NCBI GenBank assembly: GCA_027627225.1
Contig: CM051029.1
Span: 28,125,048 to 28,189,047, forward strand
Origin: Congeria kusceri
Lineage: Eukaryota > Mollusca > Bivalvia > Myida > Dreissenidae
DNA: 64,000 bases
Reading direction: 5' to 3'
Positions 10,239-20,308 of this stretch are shown in pieces. The notes under the pieces are model-generated. The model was not told the DNA's origin. It made no database searches and saw only the letters and a list, made by a program, of their open reading frames with translations. Both the position numbers and the translations under genes were made by a program. Within the stretch, counting starts at the first letter, position 1. Each line of letters starts with the position of its first letter.

Positions 10239-10919
10239 GGTGGGACTAGTCCGGTGAAGGGGAAAAAACATAATTATGAAAGAAGGTCAAATTCCAACAC
10301 AACCTATGTAAGGTTAGAAAGGTCATCCTTTGAAGCACGGGTAGCTTACAATGACAAGGTTCTTACTTTTCGGGATGTAGACGGCTCTCAAACCCCAGCT
10401 AAGCCCTTGCGTCCGAGAGCGAACAAGATTCGCTATGTAGACCTGTTACGGGTTCCTGCTCCATCAAAAGTCCATCCCGACTTACTTACGAACAAGGTCT
10501 ATGTCCCCGTCCTACTCCAGTCTATGATGTCCTCTGAAAATAGAAAGCATAGGTTAAGAAGTGATAAATGTAGGGGCGACTTGGTAATTGACGGCAGTGC
10601 TTCCATAAAGTGGGGCTTAGGCTGGGAGGAAAGGTTAAAATGTACAAGATGCAGATATGTAGGCAAGCATTATAAGCTTTACAATGAGGTTCCATCAAGT
10701 ACCAGGGGCAGAAAGGCAGCTCAGATCAATGTAGGCTTCCAAATAGGTGTTGCAAGTACTTCTATTGGGAACACAGGTTCCCGCAGAATTCTCAACACAA
10801 CCAATATCATTGCTCCCTCTCCACTTGCTATGCAAAAACAAGCAAATAAGGTCAATACTGCCCTTAAATCCCTAAATGAGAGAAGCATGTACCAGATTAG
10901 AGAAAACTTAGTTTGCTGA
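10239..10919 (+). CDS. Mutator-like transposase, N-terminal part (unit 2)
   Basis: Second copy, 3795 bases downstream. Its translation is identical to unit 1, including the zinc-ribbon cysteines, the RGRKAAQINV motif and the same TGA before the catalytic part. The first in-frame ATG is at 10524. The identical break in both units means the frame change arose before the duplication, or is functional. Confidence 0.75.
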   Translation, partial: GGTSPVKGKKHNYERRSNSNTTYVRLERSSFEARVAYNDKVLTFRDVDGSQTPAKPLRPRANKIRYVDLLRVPAPSKVHPDLLTNKVYVPVLLQSMMSSENRKHRLRSDKCRGDLVIDGSASIKWGLGWEERLKCTRCRYVGKHYKLYNEVPSSTRGRKAAQINVGFQIGVASTSIGNTGSRRILNTTNIIAPSPLAMQKQANKVNTALKSLNERSMYQIRENLVC

Positions 10920-12144
10920 AAATGCCAAAATTGGTCAAAAAGATCCCTCTAAGGTAAATGTTGAAGGGGACACTTGCTACAACAATCCAATTTTTAACTC
11001 TGACGCGACACCCTTTCAAGCCGGAACTATTGCCATAAGCACTATGTGTGAAAACAATACCAGAAACAAGCAAATTGTAGGGGTACAAGTAGCAAATAAA
11101 CTATGCAGGACTGCATCAATGCTTAGGAATAAGGGTAAACCTGTTCAGTGCCCCAATCATAGGGGGCATTGTTCTGCAAATGTTTCAGAGAGGGAACCAA
11201 TAGGTGATGAAGGCAAATGGAATAGGTTGTTAGGTGACCAGATCTCTAAGGACATCAAAATAGCAAATTTCACTTGTGATGGGGACAGTAGGGCATTCCA
11301 AGGTGTTCGTAACTCTCACGGTCACAATGTGGGTCATCTTAAGGATCTGAGGCACCTAGGCAACTCGCTGAAGCGCGAGCTCAACAAAGCGCCTTTCTCA
11401 AAGGGCATGCTCAAGGGTCATTCCAAGTCTAATATCAGGAGTCGGTTCGCTCTCTCGGTCAAAGCTAGGTGTATGGCTGAGCTTAAAGCTGCCCACAATA
11501 AACACCAGGGTGACATCAAGGTTCTAAAGAAGGTCATGGTTGATGTAATCGCAACCATTGTTCTATGCTTCAGTGGTTACTGCGGTACTCATTGTGCAAA
11601 GTACAGTTATGTCTGTGCTGGTACAAATAGGCAAGCTAAGAATTTCATGCCAGACAATGTCAAGGTTAAAATGGTTGACAGTGACCAACAAGTCCTTAAA
11701 AAATGCATTGAAATGGTTTTAGGTCCAGCTGCTCTTGACGCTACCAAACTTTTAACCACAACCCAAAAAAGTGAAGCAGTAAACAGGTCGTACCAAGCTG
11801 TCAATCCTAAAACTGTGACTTTCTCACGCAACTGTGTAGGTCGAATTCACGGGCAGGTTCACAAATTAAACAATGGCTATGCTGACTTTGTAATTGCAAA
11901 AACCACTGAACTAAATGCTAACCTTACCCAGGGGTCAAAGATTATTAAGCAGATAGCATATGAGGACCGCAACGACCTTAACCGAAAGCAAACATCCGCT
12001 ACCAACAAAGCACGAGCTTTACGTGCCAGGACGCGGAATTATCGATACAAACTGCATGAGGAATTACACTACGGCAAGGGCATGAGTGACCCCAAACCTG
12101 ATTATGACAGTCTTCCACACCTTAAGCATCATAAATATGCTTAG
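10912..12144 (+). CDS. Mutator-like DDE transposase, catalytic part (unit 2)
   Basis: Translation identical to the unit 1 copy, with the candidate first Asp upstream of the ATG at 11044, CDGD, KSEAVNR and the HKLNNG motif. There is no added stop or frameshift relative to unit 1, so the duplication is recent or the copies are being homogenised. Confidence 0.75.
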   Translation, partial: FAENAKIGQKDPSKVNVEGDTCYNNPIFNSDATPFQAGTIAISTMCENNTRNKQIVGVQVANKLCRTASMLRNKGKPVQCPNHRGHCSANVSEREPIGDEGKWNRLLGDQISKDIKIANFTCDGDSRAFQGVRNSHGHNVGHLKDLRHLGNSLKRELNKAPFSKGMLKGHSKSNIRSRFALSVKARCMAELKAAHNKHQGDIKVLKKVMVDVIATIVLCFSGYCGTHCAKYSYVCAGTNRQAKNFMPDNVKVKMVDSDQQVLKKCIEMVLGPAALDATKLLTTTQKSEAVNRSYQAVNPKTVTFSRNCVGRIHGQVHKLNNGYADFVIAKTTELNANLTQGSKIIKQIAYEDRNDLNRKQTSATNKARALRARTRNYRYKLHEELHYGKGMSDPKPDYDSLPHLKHHKYA

Positions 12145-12320
12145 TTGATTGTGTACCTGATAATAAATTGTTATTATTACCTGTTTTGGCATAAGAGACC
12201 TCTAACAAGTGGCCCTCGCGTCAGCATCAGGCGTTCCTCTACCTGAAAAAGGCAAAAATACCCAATAGAAATAGATATAAAATGAAAAAAAACATGCATT
12301 TATGTATTTTAAGTGTATTT

Positions 12321-12743
12321 CTATGAATAAAAGGAAGTGATAAAGCTTGTTGTATTCATGTTTTTACCAAATATGCAGGCTGGCTCAGTTCCATGCCCGC
12401 TGCACTGTCCGAACTGTAAACATGTCCGCCGTTCCATGTTGGTGGAATGGGGCTCTATGTTTAAATGTTGAGGCTTAACACACAAGCTATTGTTGCATAA
12501 GTGGCTCACAGAGTCCCTGGCGTTCAATTCTGACTTCATGTAGCACATTAACGCTACACGGTGAACCAAGTATGTCTCTGATTTTATGTCCGAAGGCAAT
12601 TTAGCCCTCATTCGGCCATAATAGGGTAAGGAACTATTTGAAATACAAACATTCCAGATCAAACAATCTGAATTGATGCATTTAATGCACTTATTTTCTA
12701 CTCTTTTGCTCAGAAATGACCAAAAATCTGCTTTCTCATCCAT
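12321..12743 (-). CDS. His-Me finger (HNH) endonuclease with zinc-binding loop (unit 2)
   Basis: Translation identical to the unit 1 nuclease (140 codons from the ATG at 12743). All metal-binding cysteines and histidines and the SHLCNN motif are kept. Its 5' end faces R copy 3 at 12790, so this copy also has an R element upstream. Confidence 0.75.
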   Translation of the reverse strand: MDEKADFWSFLSKRVENKCIKCINSDCLIWNVCISNSSLPYYGRMRAKLPSDIKSETYLVHRVALMCYMKSELNARDSVSHLCNNSLCVKPQHLNIEPHSTNMERRTCLQFGQCSGHGTEPACIFGKNMNTTSFITSFYS

Positions 12744-12789
12744 ATTTTGCACTTGCAGACGATATTTTATTTTAACCCAAAGTCAGTTT

Positions 12790-13262
12790 AGGTCACAATA
12801 TACTAAAAGATTTCCTTAACAAATTCAATGTAAAAGCAATAAATTCAACAAAAAATAAACTCAACATTTTGCGCGTAGAGACCCTCATAACCATACCTTT
12901 TCTTAAAGAGCATTCCGAGCCGAATTGATTTAGACAATAAAAAAGATAGGTCATGTGATATGTAAGAAAGAACTCGACGCGAATCAAAGTTCACTGTTTT
13001 ACTGCCATCTTTTTACCGGCTACTCTCCAGTTGAAGGTATACTGCCAACTGTCAAAGTCTCGTCATGTAGTCTCCAACCTTCAAGCGAAACAGTGAATTT
13101 TTAGTACACAACAATGTTTTTCCTACCACACGTACAAAGAATTATTCAAAAATAAAGTCATGGCAAGTGACTATACAGAAAATTGTGTCTTCAAATAAAT
13201 GGTGTTGATTTATTTAGAGAGTATAGCATTGCACACCTGAAATATTTAGTATACTGTAACCT
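12790..13262 (+). repeat. R repeat copy 3, right end of the array
   Basis: Third copy, ending exactly at the right inverted repeat (...TGTAACCT). The following base onward is unrelated to U and starts ACAGTAG, close to ACAGTAC left of the array. It carries the copy 1 base G at 13239. Confidence 0.8.
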
Positions 13263-13269
13263 ACAGTAG

Positions 13270-13320
13270 CGTACCGTAACGTACCTAACCGTACCGTACC
13301 TAAGCGTACCGAACCTAATA
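13270..13320. repeat. GTACC-rich short tandem repeat
   Basis: Degenerate repeats of CGTACCGTAC and GTACCTAA immediately right of the array. Confidence 0.7.
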
Positions 13321-13418
13321 TGTGTGCATATCAAAAAATGGACTCGATGACAAATGTCAAAGAAAATGTGAAGAATTAGATAGCGATGTGTGAAGAATGA
13401 GATCCTATTTTTCACACC

Positions 13419-13461
13419 TGTGAAAATTGAGATCCTATATTTCACACGTGTGAAAAATATG
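13419..13461. repeat. Right arm of the inverted repeat flanking the array
   Basis: Reverse-complement match to 4587-4631. It contains its own quasi-palindrome CACACGTGTG. A second, degenerate version of the motif precedes it at 13393-13420. Confidence 0.5.
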
Positions 13462-13716
13462 GTTAATATATTTATTTTCTTCTAAAAATTAATGAAGTTA
13501 ATTTTACGTATTAAATAATGTTATGAATAATATTTAGCTATTTTTAAGCAATGTTATAATTCATACTAGTTAACTATATTCCGTCGGTCACACTTTGGCC
13601 GTCTCGTCCGTTTAGAACACCGAGAGAGACGAACGATTTAAACCCCCCGCACTTTGCACATAGAATGACGTCACCGAAACAACACAAAATGTGTTAAATG
13701 TAATCTGCAGAGTTAA

Positions 13717-15531
13717 CAGTTAATTGACGTTACGACGGACCGATGATTGACAGGTCGATTAGCCAATCAGATCGCGGCTCTGATAAGCATGTGTTCCATC
13801 CGCCATTTTGTCCGTCATACTGACCAACACGTCGGACAATCCAATAGTATTGTTATATTTTTGTTGTCTCGCTTTGGTGGCGTGTAACCTTAAGAAAAAG
13901 TAATATTGAAAGTCCGTTCAGTTCTACAAAATTCCCTGATTATAAAAATAGCATGTGTATGACGCGTAATGATGACGTAGATTTAGTTTACACAGTCACA
14001 GGATTTAAACGCACAAGTGGTGTTGGCAGAATTCAAGATGAATACATTTCGTAGAACTGCGTTAAATTGTCAAACTCTCGAAAATGTGCTTTGAAAAAGG
14101 TTTTAGAAATGGATTACGCATACGTACAAAGTTTTTTTTCTATATTTGTTATATACGTATTTATCGCCAAAATTGGATTAAAAGTTTACACTTTTCGTGA
14201 GCATCTTGAATGGTTACTGCTCTCTCAATGAAATCGCCGTCCACAACATCATGACTAACCAAGGAATATTTCAATCTTGGCCGGACGTTCGTTTATAGGC
14301 CGATCGGACACGAAACGACCCACGAAGAATCGAAAAGTGGCAGTAATGTATACAAAAAACGTTTTGAATTTAACCTCAAACAAACCATCAAAACAAAATG
14401 GCGCCCGGAAAAAGTTAAAGAACGCTGAAAAACTTCTTCAGTACTGAAAAACTTCAGTGTGATTACTGGAAATACATACTGAACAAACGATATAATTATT
14501 ATGTTTAATGAACAATAGCAGATTGATATCTGAGGGTAAAATGGATTTATTTTGCAGTTAGAGAACAATCAAAGACAGCAATACAATGTAAACAAATGAA
14601 GACTATGCGTGCTTTGCAACATGGAACAACGGAAAGCATGTATTGGGAATAAATAATAAGGAAGGATAAATACATATTAAGGATGTTAAAATACGGTTCG
14701 GACCAAGATGAACAGCTCCGACGCCGGGTGGGTTAAAAATATACACGCATGTCTGTTACTGTAGTGCTCTTGGACCAATACAACTGTAGACACACAATAA
14801 AGTATCGGAGGTAATGTAGGTGTAATTAAAGACATTTTCATTGTTTACATTTGCAGAAAGCTTTCTGTTAGACGCGTTGATTTTTGTTGATGTTGATACT
14901 GTAAACATATCGTCTTTTATTGACACGAAGACTATTTTAATATTTGACATTTTGACACTAATGCACCTATCAATGTTTTCCCCCCGGGGGGGGGGGGGGG
15001 GGGGAGCGACGGGCATATACGGGACTTTAGACTGAAAGCGATTCCCGACAGGCGGGAATTTGACATTCCGAATGATTCCGGGTCCCGGGGTAATAGACTT
15101 TGGTCGGATTTTAGATCCCGGTAATACAGGCCTTTTATATAGCATCTTCCACTGATGGGATTTAGACAAATATGCTTGACTCTAGGGTGGGGAATTAGAC
15201 CCCAAAAAATAAAATATGTCAAATTCCCCTGGGTCTGCCCGCTGCTCCACCCCCCGTGGGAAAATATGGATAGGTGCATAATGTACGATAGGTTAGATCT
15301 CCCCGTGAATTTAACGATTTCCTCAGTGGTAATACTTCATTTTTTCAACGTACGAGGTTGACACAAAAGCTTGTGCATTGTACTTAAAATACGTTATTCC
15401 AGAGCCTACCCGTATATTGGCCAGCGTACCGACTCGTTACGCCATGTTATTTTGACGGACATAAACAGAGTAGTCTCCCTTGAAATCGGTGGGCGTGGTT
15501 AACTCGGCTCCGTCGTAACGTCAATTAATGG
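13717..15531. mobile_element. Candidate TTAA-type non-autonomous DNA transposon, 1.8 kb
   Basis: The left end CAGTTAATTGACGTTACG (13717 onward) and the right end, read on the other strand (CCATTAATTGACGTTACG), match over 22-23 bases with two differences. TTAA lies directly outside both ends (13713-13716 and 15532-15535). TTAA target duplications are typical of the Kolobok and piggyBac superfamilies. No transposase is visible inside. Frames at 14293-14568 and 14756-15361 have no recognisable domain and partly derive from the nested foldback. Confidence 0.65.
14961..15279. mobile_element. Nested foldback/MITE with a G19 tract
   Basis: ATGCACCTATC at the left and its complement GATAGGTGCAT at the right begin inverted arms of about 30 bp (14961-14989 and 15247-15279), both running into C/G-rich tracts. 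The left arm ends in C6 followed by G19 (14986-15004). Proline- and glycine-rich frames here are by-products. Confidence 0.6.
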
Positions 15532-15535
15532 TTAA

Positions 15536-15998
15536 AAGTGCGAAGAATAAAGGTAACAATCAGCAGAAATATTAATACGTATCTATGTTTTCAATTACGT
15601 TATACGCTCACACACGTTTACTCGGTAAAAAAACGTAAAATATAATTGCATGGAAATGAGGCTACAAACCACTATTATGTTCAACTGGTGAGATCAACAA
15701 GATCACAACAGTATAGATTTAATGCATTTTCGTAAAATAATAAAAGCTTTCTTTATTTAGATCTATAATAGGACATTCTGTTTAATACATTGAATTATGT
15801 TTTCAGACATAGCATGCTAGTTTAATACCAGTAACGAACACATTTTAATACGCATTTTTGTAGTAGGGGATTGTTCGAATCAGAGGGAAGATTTCAAATG
15901 GCAAGGCTACTAGTAGCTCTAGGTTTCTGAAACAAAAATGAATAGGGAATTATTTTTATACTACGGTGACATAGAGGTGACTTGTGTGTGTGTGTTTT
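15536..15998. other. AT-rich stretch; nothing recognised
   Basis: No coding, repeat or RNA signal seen. Confidence 0.5.
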
Positions 15999-16128
15999 AT
16001 AACTTGTGGCCACGACTTTATATCTCCTGGCCACAATATATTAAGTCGTGGCCACAGGTTATTAAGTCTTGGCCACGAGTTATTACGTGGTGGCCACGAT
16101 TAATTATCACGTGGCCAAGAATTTAAAA
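15999..16128. repeat. Palindromic TGGCCA minisatellite, about 21-24 bp unit
   Basis: Six units of the form CGTGGCCACGA followed by TTATTAAGT. Each is centred on the palindrome TGGCCA. Confidence 0.8.
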
Positions 16129-17343
16129 AATCCCACTCACGTTAACTCTATGTCACTTTATTTTACTGACAACGTTAGTGTAATTTACTCTTTATTAAAT
16201 GACACCGTTTATTTTAAACATTGTAATACAGCACAATGGTTATGTTGAAAAATAACGCGTTTCGTTGTAAAGTATTTTGACACTCGCATCCGTTTAAATA
16301 AACAATGCAGCTGGGCCTATATTCATAAAGCTTCTTAGGGAAAACTTAAGTTAATTTATTTATTTCATAAAACGTCTTAAGTCTGTGGTTCTTTGTTGCT
16401 TTTTTTTGTTTTTTGCATTAAAATAGTAAATGTTGCTTAGATGTCGAGTATTTTACCCTTTTGAAACAGAAATCATTGTATTTCACATAAAAAATGTGAT
16501 CTGAAAATTTCACCCAAGTACAACTTAAGTTAAGATTTCCCTGCGGAGCTTTGTGAATACTAACCCAATAATGCTTTACTGTCGTCTGAAATTTGGCAGG
16601 CGACACACGGTTCGGCGCTGATTATGTCATAAAAGTACACCGGCGAAAGGCGGGAAACCAATAAAGTGAAATTAGCGAGACCGAAATCCGGGCTTCTATT
16701 TTTCACGGTAATTTATTATTATTTGCCGTGAAATGGCGCTTATGTCATGTAAAAATAAAATTGGAAATGTGAAAATACCTGGCAGTCCTTTAATCATTTC
16801 TCTGAAAATACGAAAAAAATGCATTACAGAAGGAATCTTTCCGACGTTGATTTGTTTGTGATGAATAAACATGCCTCCGCAATAGTTTATACTCTATGAG
16901 TAACACCACATACATACCGTACCGGGGTTTTAAAGCCACCGATTCCGATCTATATTTCAAAAATAATACACATCTTATTTTCGTCAAAAATGTTCGTCAT
17001 GGTTGCGCTAACCAGACTGTAAACAGAGTCAGGGTTGATAAAAAAAAGTTAGTACGACCAGTTGCCGCTATTTTTGTCGTATTAAAATGATTGAGAAAAT
17101 ATGCACGGTCTGTCGCGAATCGTATACCGTATAATATTTGTTGTTGCTGTTGTTTCAGTTGTTTAATTTGTACAAAGAAATTATCTGCATCGTATAATTT
17201 TATGTTAAATGTGCAATCGGATGCTCTGTATCTATGACCACAAACCATAAATGAAGTAAATGTATAGTGCGTCATGATACAATGCACCTCTTTTTACATA
17301 GATAAAGTAGTAGATAGTGTTGCATTACCGTACTAAACACAAT
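16129..17343. other. Non-coding stretch; nothing recognised
   Basis: AT-rich; only short random frames. No domain, RNA or repeat boundary that I can support. Confidence 0.5.
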
Positions 17344-17440
17344 GTCATTAAAATCAAATCCTAAAGCTCGCTGTATATAGTTAGATCAGCAGATAATAAA
17401 CGTAGTAGCGTCAGACTGGTGATGATTTTAATGAGATTCC
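17344..17440. mobile_element. Short MITE (deletion derivative of the 59106-59723 family)
   Basis: Left end CATTAAAATCAAATCC and right end GATGATTTTAATGAGATT are inverted matches, and the subterminal TAGTAGCGTCAGACTG is shared with the 59-kb element. About 97 bp long. Confidence 0.65.
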
Positions 17441-17452
17441 AAATAAGCTGTA

Positions 17453-17971
17453 ATAGCGGTGTACGTAGTGGTAACGCTCTGGGATCACATCCCAGGGGTC
17501 GCAAGTTTGAGCCCTCGCTACACCATAGAGGATCCGATGTCCAGGGGTAACTGGCATTACAACCCAGGGATCGCAAGTTCGAGCCTCACTCCCCCAAAAG
17601 ATCCGATGTCATGTGGTAACGCACTGGCATCACATCAAAGGGGTCGCAAGTTCGAACCCTCGCTACACCCTAGAAGATCCGATGTTCAGAGGTAACGCAC
17701 CGGCATCACATCCCAGGGGTCGCAAGTTCGAGCCCCCGCTGCACCCTAGAAGATCCGATGTTCAGTTGTACCTGACATCACATCCCAGGGGTCGCAAGTT
17801 CGAACCCCCGCTACACCATTGAGGATCCGATGTCCAGTGGTAACGCACTGGCATCACAACCCAGGGGTCGCAAGTTCGAGCCCTCTCTACACCCTAGAGG
17901 ATCCGTGGTCAACTGGTAACGCACTGGCATCACAACCCAGGGATCGCAGGTTCAAGTCACCGCTGCATCCT
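17453..17971 (+). repeat. Tandem array of seven tRNA-like SINE heads
   Basis: Seven units, mostly 76 bp (starts of the shared GATCCG at 17531, 17600, 17676, 17752, 17824 and 17900, spacings 69-76). Each holds an A-box-like CCAGTGGTAACGC and a B-box-like AAGTTCGAACCC, separated by CTGGCATCACAACCCAG. That separator can form an anticodon arm with CAC in the loop. The last unit runs into the SINE body at 17972. A unit length close to that of a tRNA, and retained box motifs in most copies, mean the array could carry up to seven RNA polymerase III promoters in a row. Confidence 0.8.
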
Positions 17972-18180
17972 AACTATAAACTCGTCGATGCATGAGGCGT
18001 TAATCCGAGGTGCAGTGTACTTTGTGCTTCACACTTCACAAGACCCAGTATCCTCTCTGGAACGGGGCATCTTCTGTATCTTGCACTATCCCCCTTAACC
18101 CAACTAACAAGCCTAATGGGCGCGATGGCCATATGGGAGAGAATCCCGGTGCAATCGATACCATTCACTACACACACGGG
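17972..18180 (+). mobile_element. SINE family A body
   Basis: Shares GCAGTGTACT, CTGTATCTTGCAC, CATATGGGAGAGAATCCCGG and a 3' end near TTCACTACACACACG with the plus-strand copy at 55368-55650. It follows the tandem heads directly. Confidence 0.8.
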
Positions 18181-18980
18181 GTAATGGATACAATCCGCGC
18201 CTCGTAGTCTGTGACCTTGAGTGCGATCCCGGTAGAGGTCACCATGAAGTGACCTTTCTGGTGTAAGTACTGGTTTTACCCACAGGTCTCAATGTTGTCT
18301 CTGTATACGCCGGCCACGCAATTCGGCTCGAATAAAATCGGTTTAAATTAGTCCAGGTATCTATTGCACAAAAACGGTGCTGTGTTTAACCGGAAACAAA
18401 ATAATTGACACGAATTTTGCGTTCTACTGCAGGGTGTTTTTTAACCGCATAACAATTGACACGTGATGCATGTGCATTAAACTCGTTTAACCTGTAAAAC
18501 ATGGCACGCGTTTTATTAAATGGACGTATTCGCGGATTTTCGTATTGTTAAAGAAATGTTACAAAAAATATGTGGATTAAACAACCCAGGATAGCAATAA
18601 GACAATAAAGTGGCTCCCTTGGGGTTCCAACCTATGACCTCCGTATCAAAGGTCTGTTCATCTAAAAACTAGGGATGGCAGATTAAAGCGAATTAATGTG
18701 TGTTTGAAACAGTACCTAAATGACACACACGTTTTCAGAATTATCAGCGAGAAGCGTGACCAACGCCTTATTATGTTGATCTCTATTTCAAATCATGTTT
18801 GTAAATAAATTTCACATTTTTTCCAATACATTTCCCTGCCATGAGTGTTATTTCCATTTTTTCATTCCATATAATGTGCATGCAAGTATCTTTGCTTTTA
18901 AATATGTGGCACCAAGTTTGGTAATCTGTCCATATTTCCATATTTTGAAAAATGTCAATTTGCCCATCTGTGAATACTTG
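18181..18980. other. Non-coding stretch; nothing recognised
   Basis: Contains a repeat-like sentence around 18610-18690, but no boundary can be fixed. No gene seen. Confidence 0.4.
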
Positions 18981-18981
18981 C

Positions 18982-19350
18982 TTTAAAGGTTCAGTTTCAA
19001 GGCTTGAGGTTGGAACATTTTTTCTCTAAAAATGGAATTTTACAACATGAATTTGTAGAATCTATCAAAACTGTTGTCTTGTATGCTGTATTGGTTGCAA
19101 AACATACTAATTTTGATATGTAGTATACTGTGTATTATGACTTGCTGTGCAAACAATTACTAGGGTATGTCTACCAGGTAGCAGTTATTTTCCGAAAAAT
19201 AACAGATATTCGTCAAAAGTATAACTTTTTTACAAGCCATGTGTTTTCAAACATTGAAATATTCAAAATAAATGTATTATAGAACAGGAAGAAGTCAATT
19301 TTAGGAAATAATTTATCACAGCAAAAAAACTGTGAAACGGCACCTTTAAG
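18982..19350. mobile_element. MITE with TTAAAGGT-type inverted ends
   Basis: The left end TTTAAAGGTTCAGTTTCA and the right end, read on the other strand (TTAAAGGTGCCGTTTCAC), are imperfect inverted repeats. The interior is AT-rich and non-coding. This resembles the abundant TTAAAGG-ended MITEs of molluscs (from memory). Confidence 0.55.
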
Positions 19351-19805
19351 GGTTGTAGCCTCTCGTCGGCAACTCATTGGAATTAATTGTACACATGATA
19401 ATAAAAGTACAAAGTGAGTGTATGATAATTATCAACTACAGTTAAAGCAATAATGATTGGATGTATAAATTCAATATTGTACGCATATGTAACCTAGATA
19501 TAATCAAAACAATTGGTAATAACTATATATTCAACATGTAAACACACTATACATATGAAGGTTGCTTTAATAAAGTTTGTTTATATATTGTATGCAATTA
19601 ATGCGAGTAGTTTTCTTTATATTGACGTTATATACTAATATATTATTTGGACATTATATACACGAACATAAAAAGAACATAAAAAAAATTAAGCGCCATT
19701 TGCTTATTGTTATACATTAGTTTCGTATTTTTATCATACTTCTGGAAGGTAATGCGCCTTTAAGGGGTTTAGCCTCTAATCGGCCACGAGTTGGAATTAA
19801 TCTCG
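19341..19805. repeat. Pair of direct repeats around an AT-rich spacer
   Basis: CCTTTAAGGGGTTTAGCCTC followed by GTTGGAATTAAT at 19757-19805 resembles 19343-19392. The spacer between is AT-rich and holds nothing else recognisable. Confidence 0.5.
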
Positions 19806-20016
19806 TCTAGGCGATTAAACGGTCGTGTGAATTCTGAAACACCTCATAACTGTGCGGATTTATTATGGAAGGTAAGATTATTACACTTCTTATTAATTAA
19901 AATTAAATTTAAATAACATTGGATCTTTGAAATGTACACTGTGTTAAATTAATAATTAAACAACCCGTCAAAACCATTAGTGTGTGTACGATCTTTCATT
20001 TTAATTGTTTTCGAAA

Positions 20017-20098
20017 TAAGCTGATGAAAGTGACTATAAAACTTGAAAGCAGACAGAAATAAGCTGATGAAAGTGACTATAAAACTTGAAAGCAGACA
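20017..20098. repeat. Two-copy tandem duplication of about 43 bp
   Basis: GAAATAAGCTGATGAAAGTG and the following bases to AGCAGACA occur twice, back to back. Confidence 0.85.
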
Positions 20099-20138
20099 CA
20101 TAAACATGACGAAGGAAACACTAAAATATCGAATTATG

Positions 20139-20308
20139 AAATAATTTCGATTTATCGTTGTTTATCGGCCAATAAACAACGATTTGGAGTTCTGATGCGT
20201 AGGAATTAAACCACGAGGGCGTTAGCCCGAGTTGTTTAATAGCCACGCGTCAGAACGACAAAAAGTTGTTTATTGACCGATAAACAACGATAATGCGAAA
20301 CTCATTTC
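20139..20308. mobile_element. Foldback element, about 170 bp, near-palindromic
   Basis: The arms 20139-20180 and 20265-20308 are inverted copies built on ATCGTTGTTTATCGG and its complement. Inside them GTTCTGATGCG pairs with CGCGTCAGAAC. Nearly the whole segment can form one long hairpin. Confidence 0.7.

Larger units (their letters stand above)
5200..13262 (+). mobile_element. Tandem mobile element array R-U-R-U-R with Mutator-like transposase and HNH nuclease genes
   Basis: Two full 3795-bp units in direct orientation (5200-8994 and 8995-12789) are followed by a third copy that stops after 473 bp (12790-13262). The shared partial block R begins AGGTCACA and ends TGTAACCT. It is bounded by 18-bp inverted repeats matching at 16 of 18 positions. 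The left border of the array is exactly the start of R and the right border exactly the end of R. The flanks ACAGTAC (5193-5199) and ACAGTAG (13263-13269) match at 6 of 7 bases and could be a target-site duplication. The two units are almost identical: every open frame I compared translates identically except for one substitution (G at 5649, T at 9444, G at 13239). The inverted ends, the border precision and a transposase inside indicate a mobile element that inserted or amplified as a multimer. An assembly artefact is less likely because the third copy stops exactly at a repeat end. Confidence 0.85.

Noticed and set aside
5200..13262. LTR retrotransposon interpretation of R
   Set aside because: Ends are AGGT...ACCT, not TG...CA, and there is no reverse transcriptase, integrase or Gag-like frame.
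5200..13262. Pure assembly duplication
   Set aside because: The third copy stops exactly at an inverted-repeat end with a near target duplication, which a random assembly error would not produce; still worth confirming with reads.
14756..15361. 137- and 115-codon frames with proline runs
   Set aside because: Derived from the foldback with its C/G homopolymer.
17453..17971. Cluster of functional tRNA genes
   Set aside because: Units lack consistent acceptor pairing and lead into a SINE body; they read as tRNA-derived heads.
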